Shown: positions 26,757-38,074 of the stretch, piece by piece
How positions within the stretch are numbered: the first letter of the stretch is position 1
Layout: every line of letters begins with the position of its first letter
NCBI GenBank assembly: GCA_051294375.1
Contig: JBJCIZ010000810.1
Coordinates: 1-64,000 of the forward strand
Reading direction: 5' to 3'
DNA: 64,000 nt
DNA from: Paraspadella gotoi
Taxonomy: Eukaryota; Chaetognatha
Program-made: the position numbers and the translations under genes
The notes under the pieces: generated by a model
The model's database searches: none
Seen by the model: the letters and a program-made list of their open reading frames with translations, nothing else
What the model was told of the DNA's origin: nothing

Positions 26757-27425
26757 AACAAGTTTGAGCAAACAACGTCGGATCTGTCGACGATAATTAA
26801 GCGGTAATAAGCTAATCCGATGATAATTCCTACTTTTAATTTGTGATCTAAACAGATCATAACAAATAATAACAAACATCTTTATAAATCTATGAAAATC
26901 TATAAATCAATTGATCAATCAATCATTACCAGTACCAAAACCAACTTGCATAATTTGGTCATTATACATAATTTGGTTATTTTGAAAATGTGGTCAACTT
27001 GTATGATTTGGTCAACTTGCATAATTTGGTCAACTTGCATAATTATGGTGACTTGCATAATTTTTTCAACTTGCATAATTTTTATAATAATTTTTTCGTA
27101 ATAGATCATTAGATTATAATTCATAACATATATATTTTAATAAATCATTAAAAAAATCTATCAATTAATCAGTCACTGATTCTATGTGTGATAATTCAAT
27201 GCAATTCTGAATAAAAAAATATTTATGAGTAGTGGGTGACTTTTGTTTTTTTCCATTTAAGCACATTTCCACTTGTACGATTCCATCGAAACTTCATATC
27301 CAACTTACCTACCCATAACCAAAATTTTATTTTAATCTATCCATCCAATCAAAATGATTTTAGGGTTGGACCGACAGACCAACAAAGTGAATTATAGAGT
27401 CGGAATGTGCTGATAAGCAGATCCA
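26757..27425 (+). mobile_element. Helentron/DINE-like non-autonomous element, complete copy
   Basis: Left end: AGTTTGAGCAAACAACGTCG then GATCTG. The middle is a minisatellite of about 18 bases (ACTTGCATAATTTGGTCA type, 26945-27090). Then comes a conserved block (CCACTTGTACGATTCCATCG) shared with copies at 55-57 kb and 60 kb. The right end is GTGCTGATAAGCAGATCC, a stem-loop in better-kept copies (GATCTGCT-GATA-AGCAGATC, followed by CTAA). Inverted GTCGGATCTG ends, an internal tandem array and a 3' hairpin are typical of Helentron-type elements; the assignment is an inference. Confidence 0.55.
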
Positions 27426-27429
27426 AATT

Positions 27430-29685
27430 AAAAGCAAAGAAGAAAAATTGTTATTTTTAATAAAGACTAAATTGTTATTACAGGCATGTTGTGACTAGAG
27501 TGATAGTCTTCATCAATGCAAATTAACAAATTCAAATGAAATAAATTTTTACATAATTTGTGTGTGTGAGACAGAGAGATAGAGAGAGAGAAAAAAAGTT
27601 AATGTTCATTAAAAAGAATTGAGAGATAGAATATTTTTTTTAAGTTGACAGTTGACAGCCTAAGAGTGAGGACAGTTAATATTGAGGGAAAAAATCCAGG
27701 GAAATGACAGGTTTCAAATCACATACTATAAGCACTGTAAAACATTTTATAAACCTTTTAAGTCGAGCAAATAATTAAATCGCGAGCAGCAAAAGTTTAA
27801 TTTTTGCTTATAAAGGATCAATATTTCATTATCCAATAAATAAATATTTTGACCATGTTTACATTTGAAATATACATCCTAGTACAAAAGTTACTACCAA
27901 AATATCTCTATAAATAGTATATAAATACTAATATTTCTCAAGCAACACATATAATTATTATTGATAACATTGTGAAATCCAAATTCTGTTTCATATAGCT
28001 CATTTCAATTGAGCATAAAAAATACATTATATATTATACAACAATAAATAAGCTTTGATCCTTCGACATTGTATAAAAGTTGCAATGACTTTTGCAGTTT
28101 GTCAATAGAAAGCAAAACAAGAGTTCTGTACTATAAATGATAATTATGAATCAAGCTAAGATAAGAAAAATAGGTTAGTAAAGACTTTCAAAAAATTTTA
28201 TGATATTAATTTTTTTTTAGTTGAAAAAATATAATACTGATTGTTGGAAAGAAACTTTCGTGGATTCGTTATGAGCATAAACAGGTTACTGATTAATATT
28301 TCAAAAAGAAAATGCAATCATTACCCTACTAATAATAGATAAATATATTCAGATTGATAAAAATGATAAAAAACTAATTGTACTCTGTTTAGATAACTTT
28401 TTATGGGTTAAATGAATCCTTTTTATGGGTTATATGAATCTATTCTTGAAAATTAAATTTAAAAAAGAATTTGTATTAGCAAAGCATAAAAAATAATTTC
28501 ATATAAATTAATTGAGTACATAAACAACAAAAGAAATTTATAACACAGAACTCCTAATGATTAAATATGGCCATTATAACGGTCGTGGTTCCAACTTTAC
28601 AACTGGTTTAAACATTAAACATAATTCCAACCTCGGACTAAGGATATGCTTTACTCATTTGGAAAAGTTGTAAGTTTGAACTTCTTATTTCGGTTATTAA
28701 AATAAAAATAGTATATTTTTAATGCAATATTTGTATTAATTCCAGCTATTCCAGCTTATACAAATAAAATCGTTGTTAAATCAAAAACCAATTTCCGTTA
28801 AAGGTTTATCTTTATTTTGAAATCTTAATATAATATCTTAATCTTATTTGTTTAGACAACTTTTAATAGCTATCTGAATCCAATTTTAAAAAGACATAAT
28901 TCAATAAAAAATTTTAACATTTCTTATTTATAAATAAATATTAAAAAATTAATTACTTGTGCTTCTAGCCATTTAAAAAAAAATTTGGTCCATTTAAAGT
29001 TTTTTCAATGTATAAATTTTCATTTGGGAAGGTTCTCAAATCAAAATTCTGACCAACCCCATTGACATAGATTTGCCCTATTACAACCCAATATTTTTAA
29101 AGATTTTCCATGTCCCAAAACGAGTCCAAACTTTTACTTTTCCACATTTACCAGCTTTAATTAGAGTTTTCCTTTTTTCCAGTATTAATTATACCATTTA
29201 TCTGTTGGAAGAAACAATTTTTTATCAAATTTAATGTTAATTAAAATTTATTCCTTTAATTAACATTAGAAATACAGTCAGTAATTATTATCATTTATCA
29301 ATTCAATTAATTTATTGTTCTTTGAAAAATTACAACTTACAACAATTACAAGATGCCAGTTAGATTTAAGTGAAATTGTTTGTTTTGCTCACAGACAACG
29401 AATTTGTTTTTATTTTCAAGGCTAATATTAGCAGAAACATGTATGTTTTTCCCCTTAAAAACAAAACAAAAAATTTCACTTAATTCTAATTTCAAATGCA
29501 ATGAAACAATAACCTCAAAATAAAAATATGCCTGTTAAAATTTTAAAAGTGAAAACATGTTGAAAAGGCCTATTAATTAATAAATTTGTAATTTTTTTGT
29601 TACTTGAACTATTTTTATTTATAATATTAAGCTTATATTATTATAGCATTAGTCAGACATTGCAACAAGTTCAACCCGCCTAAAA
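27430..29685. other. AT-rich intergenic DNA, no gene seen
   Basis: Only short frames. A (GA)n patch lies at 27570-27592. Two nearly identical short phrases (TTTTTATGGGTTAAATGAATC and a variant) sit side by side at 28398-28440. Confidence 0.5.
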
Positions 29686-29689
29686 GCCT

Positions 29690-29890
29690 TCAGTTCTAAC
29701 GCGGTTGCTCGATGAGTATTAATTAACATCAACGTATGACTGCTAGATACCGGGACCAATCCCCAATGATATCTACCCTGTGAAAAGGATGGCCTTTAAC
29801 CGCTTTTGGGGAAAAGAAATCCCTTAAGAATGGCTTCCCGGGATACTTTTCATTGCTCTTGATGGGGCTCAGAAGATACTATTTATTACC
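29690..29890 (+). repeat. Possible diverged repeat related to 39360-39560
   Basis: Shares the ordered phrases TACCGGGA-CAA-CC and ACCGC-TTTGGGG with the 39.4 kb segment, and both are GC-richer than their surroundings. The similarity is weak and the class is unknown. Confidence 0.3.
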
Positions 29891-29968
29891 TTTAGCGCCT
29901 TATAAAATAAAAGATTACAAATAGTAATCTGATTGTTACTGAATAAAATTGAAATAAAAATATTTTAT

Positions 29969-30110
29969 AGTGTACTAAAATCCTACAATCGTTCATCAGC
30001 GGCCATTGTTGCAGTAGTCAAGTCATTCTCTTCCCAACTCAAATGTTTGGGGTTTTAGCCCAGTAGCCGTTTAGCAGTTAAAAGGGACCGGGTGCTTAAA
30101 CAGCCGGAAA
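29969..30110 (+). mobile_element. SINE family A, diverged copy
   Basis: Keeps CAGCGGCCATTG and the CAAGTCATTC, CTTCCCAACTCAAA and AGCAGTTAA blocks, but the hairpin head and B box are degraded. It is followed by a G-rich telomere-like run (GGTTTAGGGTTAGGGTTGGG, 30167-30186) and by half of the 18.6 kb hairpin repeat (30300-30352). Confidence 0.55.
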
Positions 30111-30728
30111 AAAAAATTAACCTAAGTTAGGGTTGGGGGAGAGGCATGGAGTTTAACAGGAGGCCTGGTTTAGGGTTAGGGTTGGGGAAGGAGCCCGTGG
30201 GTGATGCGTTCATCCCCGTGTCTCAACATCAGCCGCGAGCCTCTCCTCTAACTCGCGCCTTTCATTATATTCGCTACTTTTATCACTGGCGAGGTGACAT
30301 CGCCAGGGTCCTGGCGATATCGCTATGGCGAAGTCGCCAACCAACTAGAACCAACTCTATAAAATTTTTAAAAATATTTATTAAGTAAATAATCTCTAAA
30401 TTTAAAATTTATAAATTTATCATAACATTTAAATTATATTTGTTTTACTTTCAAAATTTTATTAAACATTTTTTTAAAAATTGATAAATTCTTCATTGAT
30501 TTCTATAATAGCAAGTTGAAGCAAAATGATTGTTTTTTCCGCAGATGTAGCATCTTCGGTTGGTACGCCTTCTGAGAATAATTTAAGAGCATTATGGTTG
30601 TTTTAGGATAAGAAAATTTTAATATACAGGAGTCGGAAACAAAACTTATTAAAATTTTATTATCTTTACAAATAAACGAATATCTCCGGAACCATTTGAA
30701 GAATATCAGTGAAATTTATATCAAATAT

Positions 30729-30935
30729 TATGGTGGACTAAAATCCACCAACCATTTATCGACGGCCATTGGTACCGGAGGCAAGTCAACCGCCTCCCAA
30801 TCCAAAAGGTTAGGGGTTTTAACCCGGTGGTCGCCTAGCAGTTAAGAGGGACGGGACGCTTAACCCGCCTGTAACACGGTCTTATAGCCTGATCTGAAGC
30901 TCAGAGACTGCATATATTGAACAGTAGGGTGAAGT
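30729..30935 (+). mobile_element. tRNA-derived SINE, family A
   Basis: Close copy of 18249-18470, with the same hairpin head (TGGTGGACTAAAATCCACCA), a Pol III-like middle and the CTGAAGCTCAGAGACTGC tail. The B box is degenerate (GGTTTTAACCC). Confidence 0.75.
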
Positions 30936-31075
30936 GAAAGTTTGGAATCAAAATTTAACAGTTATATTTTGAAAACTATCATATTAGTGAAAATTAATCT
31001 ATACTTATTTTTTTTTTACAAATATAGTAATCCAGTCAGCTTATTTTGTATATAGTACTACCCTTGTATAATAAA

Positions 31076-32060
31076 GCGTAGTGACAGTTACGTACGGAAA
31101 TTCTAAAAGTTTTACAAGCGCCGGTAGAAATACGCTGTCATTTTCAAACCAGTGGTTATTTATTGATTTTAAAATTTAGTTGAATAGAAAATACTAAAAC
31201 TATTTATGTGTTAAAATTTTATATTGATCAGTTAAGATATGCCTTGACAATGAGTGGAGAAAGTTGGCTTGTCAAATCGGATTTCATTTTTCAACTCACT
31301 GTTTTTAAATTAAATTTTTTTTTTAACTTTTAGCACTTTTTTAAACAAAGTATTTATTAAAATATTAACAATATTAATATCCTCAGAAAGCCCTTAAAAA
31401 TATGAAGAGAATTATATACTTACGAATACTGTAGTATAAAATTTAACTGGCCCAGCTTTAATTTAATTAGGATATTCAAAAATGAGACATCTTTTTAAAA
31501 ATCAATAGCTGGAGAGTAAATTTATAATTTTTATCAAATTGTGATTGGCTATCTTAGATCTTTTTTTCTCAGGCTCTTTCATGATATTTATATAAATAAT
31601 AATATTTTTTGTTATAATAATTTAAACAGGTCATATATTTTGAAAAAAGATTTAAAATTTTAAATAATTAACTTTTGACACTCTTAATTGAACCAAGGCT
31701 GGGCAACTTACTTTTTATGTTAGAGCTTTCATAAGTATATCAATCTCTTCATATTTTTAAGGGCTTTCTGAAGATATTAATATTGTTAATATTTTAATAA
31801 ATACTTTGTTTAAAAAAGTACTAAAAGTTCCAAAAAAAAAAGAATTTAAAAACAGTGATTTGGAAAATGAAACCCGATTTGACAAGCCAACTTTCTCCAC
31901 TCATTGTCAAGGCATATCTTAACTGATCAATATAAAATTTTAACACATAAATAGTTTTAGTATTTTCTACTCAAATAATTTTTAAAATCAATGAAATAAC
32001 CACTGGTTTGCAAATGACAGCATATTTCTACCGGCGCTTGTAAAATTGTCACCATGTAGA
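31076..32060. mobile_element. Large foldback element with inverted arms of over 300 bp
   Basis: The arm at 31108-31435 (TTTTACAAGCGCCGGTAGAA onward) is mirrored, about 90 percent by eye, at 31725-32049. The arms include AGATATGCCTTGACAATGAG and TTAGCACTTTTTTAAACAAA. The 290-base centre is AT-rich and non-coding. The left flank (GCGTAGTGACAGTT...ATTCTAAAAG) resembles the terminus of the 62.6 kb foldback family. Confidence 0.8.
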
Positions 32061-32069
32061 GAAGTCTTA

Positions 32070-32765
32070 TTTTTGACGTACACTGCCTTCCGAGCTTTTA
32101 TGGCCTATCTAGGAAGGGGGAAAGTGCGTACATCTTTATAAAAAAAATTTTTACAAGTTTTCGATTACAACTTAACTATGGTTTTTTAGAATTATTCCAA
32201 ACTTGGATTTTAGGACCTGGTGGCAGTCTGCTTTAAGACGCCATACATTGAGCTAATAAAAAGTTTAACATCTGAACAGGATAAGGGTGAAAAGTCTAAT
32301 GACTCCAAATAAAAATCTTACTCATTATTAAAATATTGTAGCTGCATTACAGTATGAGGCAGTATATAAATATTTGAGCTTGGGTTATCATCTTGAGGAC
32401 CGTTAACCTCTACCAGGCTTTAAATGACACCTAAGTTCATATCAATTGGCTTCACCACTTGTTTTATTTATCATAATAAAATTAAACTGACCCATTTATA
32501 TATTATATCTTGTCATTAGCCCAATCTTTGTGACATAACGATAATGATTGGTATAGCAATAGTTGACAACATGATAAATTAATTTAAATAGAATTATAAG
32601 TTTTGATTCCCGACTCTGTAATTCCAATATAAAATATTTTTACTTTGTGAAAAAAATTAAAAGAAATAAACAAATAAACAAGTGGAACATTCCTATTCCT
32701 GATCCCTTAACAAGGTATCGTATTTTTTAAAAAATTTAAATATTTTTATTAATACATTATAATAC
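32070..32765. other. AT-rich DNA, no gene seen
   Basis: Nothing recognised between the foldback element and the SINE pair. Confidence 0.5.
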
Positions 32766-32769
32766 ATAA

Positions 32770-32965
32770 TACAGTAACATCCGTCAAGAATTTCTGAGAT
32801 GGCAAGCTCTATATCTCTCATATTTACGGTTATTTAATCAGTAAGTCTATGCTCTATTGTCACTTTTGGGACATGGCAACTAAGTTGAAAAATTTTCGGT
32901 TGCCAAGATTCGAACCAACATCTTTCTTTGTCTCCGAATCAAGCGGGCTCTCACGAAGCAAATTT
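32770..32965 (-). mobile_element. tRNA-derived SINE, family B, inverted copy
   Basis: Reads on the minus strand. It keeps a near-consensus B box (GGTTCGAATCT) in a tRNA-like 3' half, then a tail with AGAGCTTGCCATCTCAGAAA. The 5' A-box half is decayed. The same tail occurs in opposite orientation at 33250-33290. Confidence 0.65.
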
Positions 32966-33144
32966 AAGAATTTAACTTTTAAATTTCAGATATTTTTTTT
33001 TAAATGAAGAATCGTCTGAACGCTTTGCTAATTATCATGAAAAAAAATTATGTATTTTAATAAGCAACTAATTGTTTATTACTTATTTCCAAGAGAGTTA
33101 AAAATAAATGTTATGAAGTATACATATGAAATATCTCAAATTTT

Positions 33145-33295
33145 TTTTCGAACGCCGAGTGGTTAGCATTCCAACTTAAGAATAAAAAGGTTGAGAGTTA
33201 AGAGTTAATCACAATGTCTCAGAAAAATTTCTGATAATCATAAATGTATTTCAGTTATAGAGCTTGCCGTCTCAGAAATTCATTCATCAAGTTAA
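33145..33295 (+). mobile_element. tRNA-derived SINE, family B, direct copy
   Basis: Keeps the 5' half: CGCCGAGTGGTTAGCATTCC is a textbook A-box/D-arm of a Leu/Ser-type tRNA. The B box is lost, but the tail AGAGCTTGCCGTCTCAGAAA matches the inverted copy about 200 bases away. Confidence 0.65.
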
Positions 33296-33299
33296 GGAA

Positions 33300-33786
33300 T
33301 AAGGTTTAGGGTTAAGAAATTATTTCAAGAAAAAAAATTATGAACTAAAATTTGGTAGATTGTGCTGAACAATTATTAATAGTCAACTTACGGAGTAAAA
33401 TCTATTGTTATTTGTCCGATGTATTCGTTAACTCTGAGAGTAGAAGTAAAAATTAAAGCATATTTCAATGGTTAGTATCTTACATTCCTCTATGATTGGT
33501 TGTACAATTGTCACTGCAGATAAAAATAATGAAAATAAAAATAAATAAATATTTTTTTATATGTTCTTTTGGCAGATTATTTTATAATTTTTATTTTATA
33601 TATGCTCCATAAAAACTGAAACAATTTTTAATATTAATAATAATTAAGTTGAGATCATTTAAATTCAATTATTGTTTTTTTAATCATTTTTTGTTGATTT
33701 AATTAGATTGGATTTAATTATTCAAATATTTTGTTATAGTATTTAGCGTTTGGACTTTTTAAACAATATTTTTACCAAATTTATTA
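33300..33786. other. AT-rich DNA, no gene seen
   Basis: Includes one telomere-like phrase (GGTTTAGGGTTAAG, 33307-33320). Otherwise unremarkable. Confidence 0.5.
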
Positions 33787-33789
33787 GTA

Positions 33790-34340
33790 CAGAAGGCTTC
33801 ATATTATAAAATGAGGTACCCTTTTTTGTGACCAGAATCTGGTCCAACCAAACTACCCGATCGAATTTCATGAAATTTTACATTTAGAGTTCTAATGACA
33901 ATATAAATGGGATTATCGAGGCGTATTTTATATTTAACCCATGACAAGAGATACAGGGCCATTTTTTATGCGCATCAGGTACATTGACGTTTTAAACATA
34001 TAAAAAACATTTTAGAACTAAAATTGATAAATTTTCGTTAATAAAGTATTGTTTGAAGATGCATGGTTCATCGTTTTACTTTCAATTTTCCCAAATTGAA
34101 ACTGTTCAAAACAAAAATAATGAAATAATTTTTTAAAAATATTTTTAGCTTTTTTTGGACCCCTAGGGCCCTGTATCTCTTGTCAGGGGTCAAATATTGA
34201 AATTTGCCTCGATAGTTCTATTTGTATTCACATAGGGATTGTTCATACCAAATTTCAACAAATTTGGTCCAGTAGTTTTCTCGGAGCGTGTTCTGGTCAC
34301 AAAAAAACGGGTACCTCATTTTATAATATGAAGCCTTCTG
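33790..34340. mobile_element. 551-bp palindromic MITE with TA target duplication
   Basis: The ends CAGAAGGCTTCATATTATAA and their inverted copy continue through GAGGTACCC and TTTTTTGTGACCAGAA. The inner arms also pair (GACAAGAGATACAGGGCC near 33945 with its complement near 34165). A TA flanks each end, the usual target duplication of Tc1/mariner-type transposition. No coding capacity. Confidence 0.85.
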
Positions 34341-34947
34341 TATTTTCTTTTAAATTCAAGTTTACATTGTCATCGTTCCTCCGTTGTTTGGACTTCTTCC
34401 ATCGAAACGCCGCGCTTTGAAGGAGGATTGGTATTTTGTCGATTTCTTCAAATCATCTCTGATGTAAAAAATAAGTTAACTACTGAGGCATTTAGTTAAG
34501 CACGTATAAACCTTAGATCGATTTAATTAACAGAAAAAACCTATTCGGGAAACTACTTGGAACCATCAGGGGAGACCTTCGTACATATCCTAGAGTGGTT
34601 TTTAAATTTGTTTTCTAAAGCACGTTTTTTAGAAAATTTTATTAAAATCAAATTTTTTTTTGAAGAAAAATTATTTAAAAAAAATTCATGTAAAACTGTA
34701 TTTAAGGCAAATAAGTAAAATTAAGGTATTCATCCTGATGAATTTTTCAAGACCTTTCAGATGAATTCATTTTCATCATTTTAAGATGATTCAATCACGA
34801 GATAATCGACTTACAAGTAATATTTTTCTTTATATTTATTTCTTTTTTCTTTATTTCATTTATTCTTATAATTATACAAAATTCGTCAATATAATTTATT
34901 AGCATTAAGTCACCTCTACTCCTGTTTGTAAAAAGTAAAATTAGAGT

Positions 34948-36515
34948 CTAGGAAAAAGTAGCTATATACCGAGGGTAATGTTGCGTAGAGTGTAGTAGGT
35001 CTTTCGGTTTGTACCGACGTTCTTCGCGTTCTTCGCGTTCTTCCCGTCTTCGATCACAACGTTCGTCGCGTCGATCACTCCGATCGTCCTGCACGGTTCA
35101 TTTGAAAAGAGGAAAAATAAAATGAAAATATACCATCTCTGAAATGATAAAAAGCTGAAACTTTGCGGTTTGGATAAATTTATAATAGCTTAAGCAAACC
35201 GAGAGCTTTAATTTAAGACCAAATGAATATATATTAATTTTAATATTAATATTAATATTAATATTAATTTGAATCAAAAATTTATAGCGAGTACAAGCTC
35301 AAACAATTTTTTTTATATTTTAAATATACTTTCAATGGACAAAATTTTTTTTATATAGCTCTATACCCTAGAATTAATTTTTTAATATTTATTTATAGAT
35401 AGGAAAGGCCAAAAAAGTTTTGAAAATTTTTAAATTTTAAGACCAGATTCAGATAGCTCATAAAAAGTTATCTAAACAAAGTATAATTTAAAAAAAAAAT
35501 ATTTATCATAAGTAGGTCAATAATAAAAAAAATGTAAAAAATCATCATTATCATCATCTTTTGATGATTTTATAAGTTTTTTTAGATTTTTACTGAGAAA
35601 ACGTAAGAATTTTAAAAAGCTGTAATTTTGTTTCTTATTTAACTCTATCCGAATCCATCAAAACATTTTAAGATTTTAAATTTTTTTTTATATAGTAATA
35701 TAATACTTTTAATTATGCTAATATACAAAAAAATATTTTAATACTATAATCTATGCTCATGATAAATTATTTTAATGCTGTATACATTAGCATTTAAATT
35801 TTATTAGCTATAGCTAATAATGATTTAATATTATTTTAACTATTAAATATGGACTGGAAACTATAGAATATGACCTTCATTTTGAGCCTACTCCCAACTC
35901 TTTATGATAAATATTTATGAAATTATTTAATAAAAAAGCCTCAAAAATTACAAAAACATAAAAAATATTTATTTTATTTTCATATATAACTTTTTTTGAG
36001 TCAAATGATTTTATTTGCAGATTAATGTATATGGGATGTATTAAATACTATTAGTTATATTATTTTATTTATAATTTATTCAGTGTACCTAATTTTCGTT
36101 CAATTATAACCAAAATTACATATACTTTTGTTTGCTACAGCAACAAAATAAAAAAACAGTTAAAAAGAAATTATTTATAAAATTTTACTACCTAACCGAA
36201 ACTTCTCTTGATAATAAAATTTTAGATTTTTATCATTCCAGAGTTGGTATATTTCCATTTTCTTTTTCCTCCTATCAAATGAACCGTGCCTGATAACTAT
36301 CACGATCTTCGTCGCGCTGGTCTTTGCGGCGATCCCTTGAGCGCTCCTCTCGGCGGTCACCATGCTGATCGTCGCGTCGAGCGCCCTCGCCTTCCCCTCT
36401 CATTCGCTCCTTTCTTTCCTCGCGGAGTATTTCCCTTCTTCTGCTTCTTTTCTCTTCTTTTTTTCCATCCTCCATCATTTCCTGGACGTCGACCATAATA
36501 TCTTCAAATGATTCC
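34948..36515 (-). CDS. 3' exons of an unidentified host gene with an Arg/Asp/Glu-rich tail
   Basis: Exon 36515-36290 and terminal exon 35088-34948 (stop TAG at 34950) read on the minus strand in one phase. The first contains ESFEDIMVDVQEMMEDGKKE and then mixed-charge repeats (RREERSRDRRKDQRDEDRD). The second continues DDRSDRRDERCDRRREEREE and ends RYKPKDLLHST. Such RD/RE tracts are common in nuclear RNA-processing proteins, but the protein is not identified. The exon junction is exact at a CAG codon. The intervening 1.2 kb carries inverted-repeat ends and starts GC rather than GT. Unless that segment is spliced out, translation stops five codons into it. Confidence 0.6.
35089..36289 (-). mobile_element. 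Intron with terminal inverted repeats, introner-like
   Basis: On the minus strand it begins GCACGGTTCATTTGATAGGA and ends with the inverted match to GCACGGTTCATTTGAAAAGA followed by AG. The arms (36289-36230 and 35091-35150) agree at about 90 percent over 60 bases. AG occurs on both sides, as a 2-base target duplication would leave. The 3' AG would then come from the target and the 5' GC from the element, a GC-AG intron. The interior is AT-rich and non-coding. Confidence 0.6.
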
Positions 36516-36621
36516 CTTAAAAATTAACAAACAGAGTCTCAAAAGTACTGCCAATTTACAGAATACAGCGAATCAGAACAGTTTAAATTAAATATTAAAA
36601 ATATAAAGTTCTTATTTTTTG

Positions 36622-36664
36622 TTAAATGAATGAATAATTTTTATATTGGTTGTACCAATTTCAT
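36622..36664 (-). repeat. Solo terminus of the ATGAAATTGGTACAACC repeat
   Basis: Inverted 43-base copy of the end seen at 13366, 14748 and 15206, with no element body attached. Confidence 0.6.
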
Positions 36665-36799
36665 TAAATACAAACTATTAACTTAAAACATTTAAGAAAA
36701 AATATTTTAAAAATCATCTTTTTTGCCGCCCTAATTAAAAATTATTTTTTTCAGCTACTCGGCTTTAAGAGAAAGTGAAGAGAAAGTAATTATTGATAT

Positions 36800-37085
36800 A
36801 TATTAATGACAGAACCGTTCAATAAAGCAGTCCCTGAGCTTCGGATCAGGCTGTAACACCATGTTACAGGCGGGTTAAGCGCCCCGTCCCTCTTAACTGC
36901 CAGACGACCACCGGGCTGGAACCCGGACCTTTGGGTTGGGAGGCGAATGACTTGCCTCCGGCACCAATGGCCGCTGATGAACGGTTGGTGGATTTTAGTC
37001 CACCATAAAAGTAATTATTATTATGTGATAGTGAAAGAACCATTCAATATAAGCAATCCCTGAGCTTTGGATCAGGCTGTAAATT
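36800..37085 (-). mobile_element. SINE family A, inverted copy plus adjoining 3' fragment
   Basis: 36800-37012 is the reverse complement of the 18249 SINE, including the hairpin head at 36990-37008. 37030-37083 repeats only the tail (CTGAGCTTTGGATCAGGCTG on the plus strand), so a truncated second copy lies immediately beside it. Confidence 0.75.
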
Positions 37086-37387
37086 CGTTTGAAATACACA
37101 TGAGCTGCTGTAAAAACTATTCTATGCATCTCACATTATATGCTGAATCATAAATTAAAAAAATTTCAGCATTTCTCAGTTTTGAAAGTTCAATGACCAT
37201 CCACAAGAACAAATGTTTTCACAATCGTTCGTTAAATTATATTTACTGAAATAAGTATGTGTTTTGAAATATATTTCCTAATATATAAAAATATTAGGCA
37301 AAAGCGCTCGGCTTGTTATTTTTGTAAAACAATGTGCAGTAATATAAGTAACAAAGAAGAAAATAATAATGATTAAGAAAAATGAAC

Positions 37388-37418
37388 CTGTGTTCCGTAG
37401 ACTTGTCCATTTTGGCAC
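37388..37418 (-). CDS. Candidate 31-bp micro-exon of the same host gene
   Basis: Bounded by TTGCTTAACAG and CACAG|GTTCAT on the minus strand. Following the phase of the 37796-37943 exon it reads CQNGQVYGTQ. The phase into the next exon (36515) is off by one, so either an indel is present or this exon is wrong. Confidence 0.35.
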
Positions 37419-37795
37419 CTGTTAAGCAATAATTAAAATTATAAAAATAAAGAAATTTATACGAGTCAGAGCCATGAGCCACAATCAGTAGAGAGCTACG
37501 GAGTTTATTTGGTTACTTTGACCGTGTTTAACCAACGTAGAAATAATATTATTTCTAAGATCTCGTGTTCGAAAAATTTAGTTTTCAAAAGAATAGTCGC
37601 ATTCTCCTTGTATATGACTTTTTAGGAGGTTAATATAAATATAATAACGTTAACCTCAACTACTTAATTCTTATGACAGAGGTTATCTTGATGACGGAAG
37701 GGTCAACTGACGAGTCGCCAGATGTCCATTAATCAGCTTACTATCTCACCTCACTGAACAAATCGCCTACCCTTAATATTTTTTTTAAAACTTAC

Positions 37796-37943
37796 AGCGT
37801 CGGTCTAGCGTCAATGTTCGACATCATTTTCCGAACATCGGACAATAAAAGCCGAGAAATGCCGTTCGACCGCAACCGATTTATCAGATATGTGACCGAC
37901 CATCGTCGTGCGTCATTTTGGTGCTGAGCTTCGACGCTTGATC
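37796..37943 (-). CDS. Candidate coding exon of the unidentified host gene
   Basis: On the minus strand, TACTAAG precedes 148 open bases ending GACGCT|GTAAGT. The frame reads 48 codons including RRWSVTYLINRLRSNGISRL and SDVRKMMSNIDARPTL, which is non-repetitive, balanced protein-like sequence with CpG-rich codons unlike the surrounding DNA. The family was not recognised. It lies in line with the exons at 36.3 and 39.9 kb, so I place it in the same gene. Confidence 0.5.
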
Positions 37944-38074
37944 CTTAGTATCCAAGTAAAATTAACATGCTAACGCAAATATTCGTTGGTTGTTTTATAC
38001 TTATAGTCGTAAGCTCTTACCATTAATTTTCATTATTTGCGCATCTCACCTACTTCCTTAACCATACGCTTCCT

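Noticed and set aside
26892-27124. Open frames with CIIWSTCIIW or IMQVDQIMQV repeats
   Set aside because: Translations of the 18-base minisatellite of the Helentron-like element.
36286-36498. Plus-strand 70-codon frame
   Set aside because: Antisense shadow of the RD/RE-rich exon, which has splice context and continues across the next exon.
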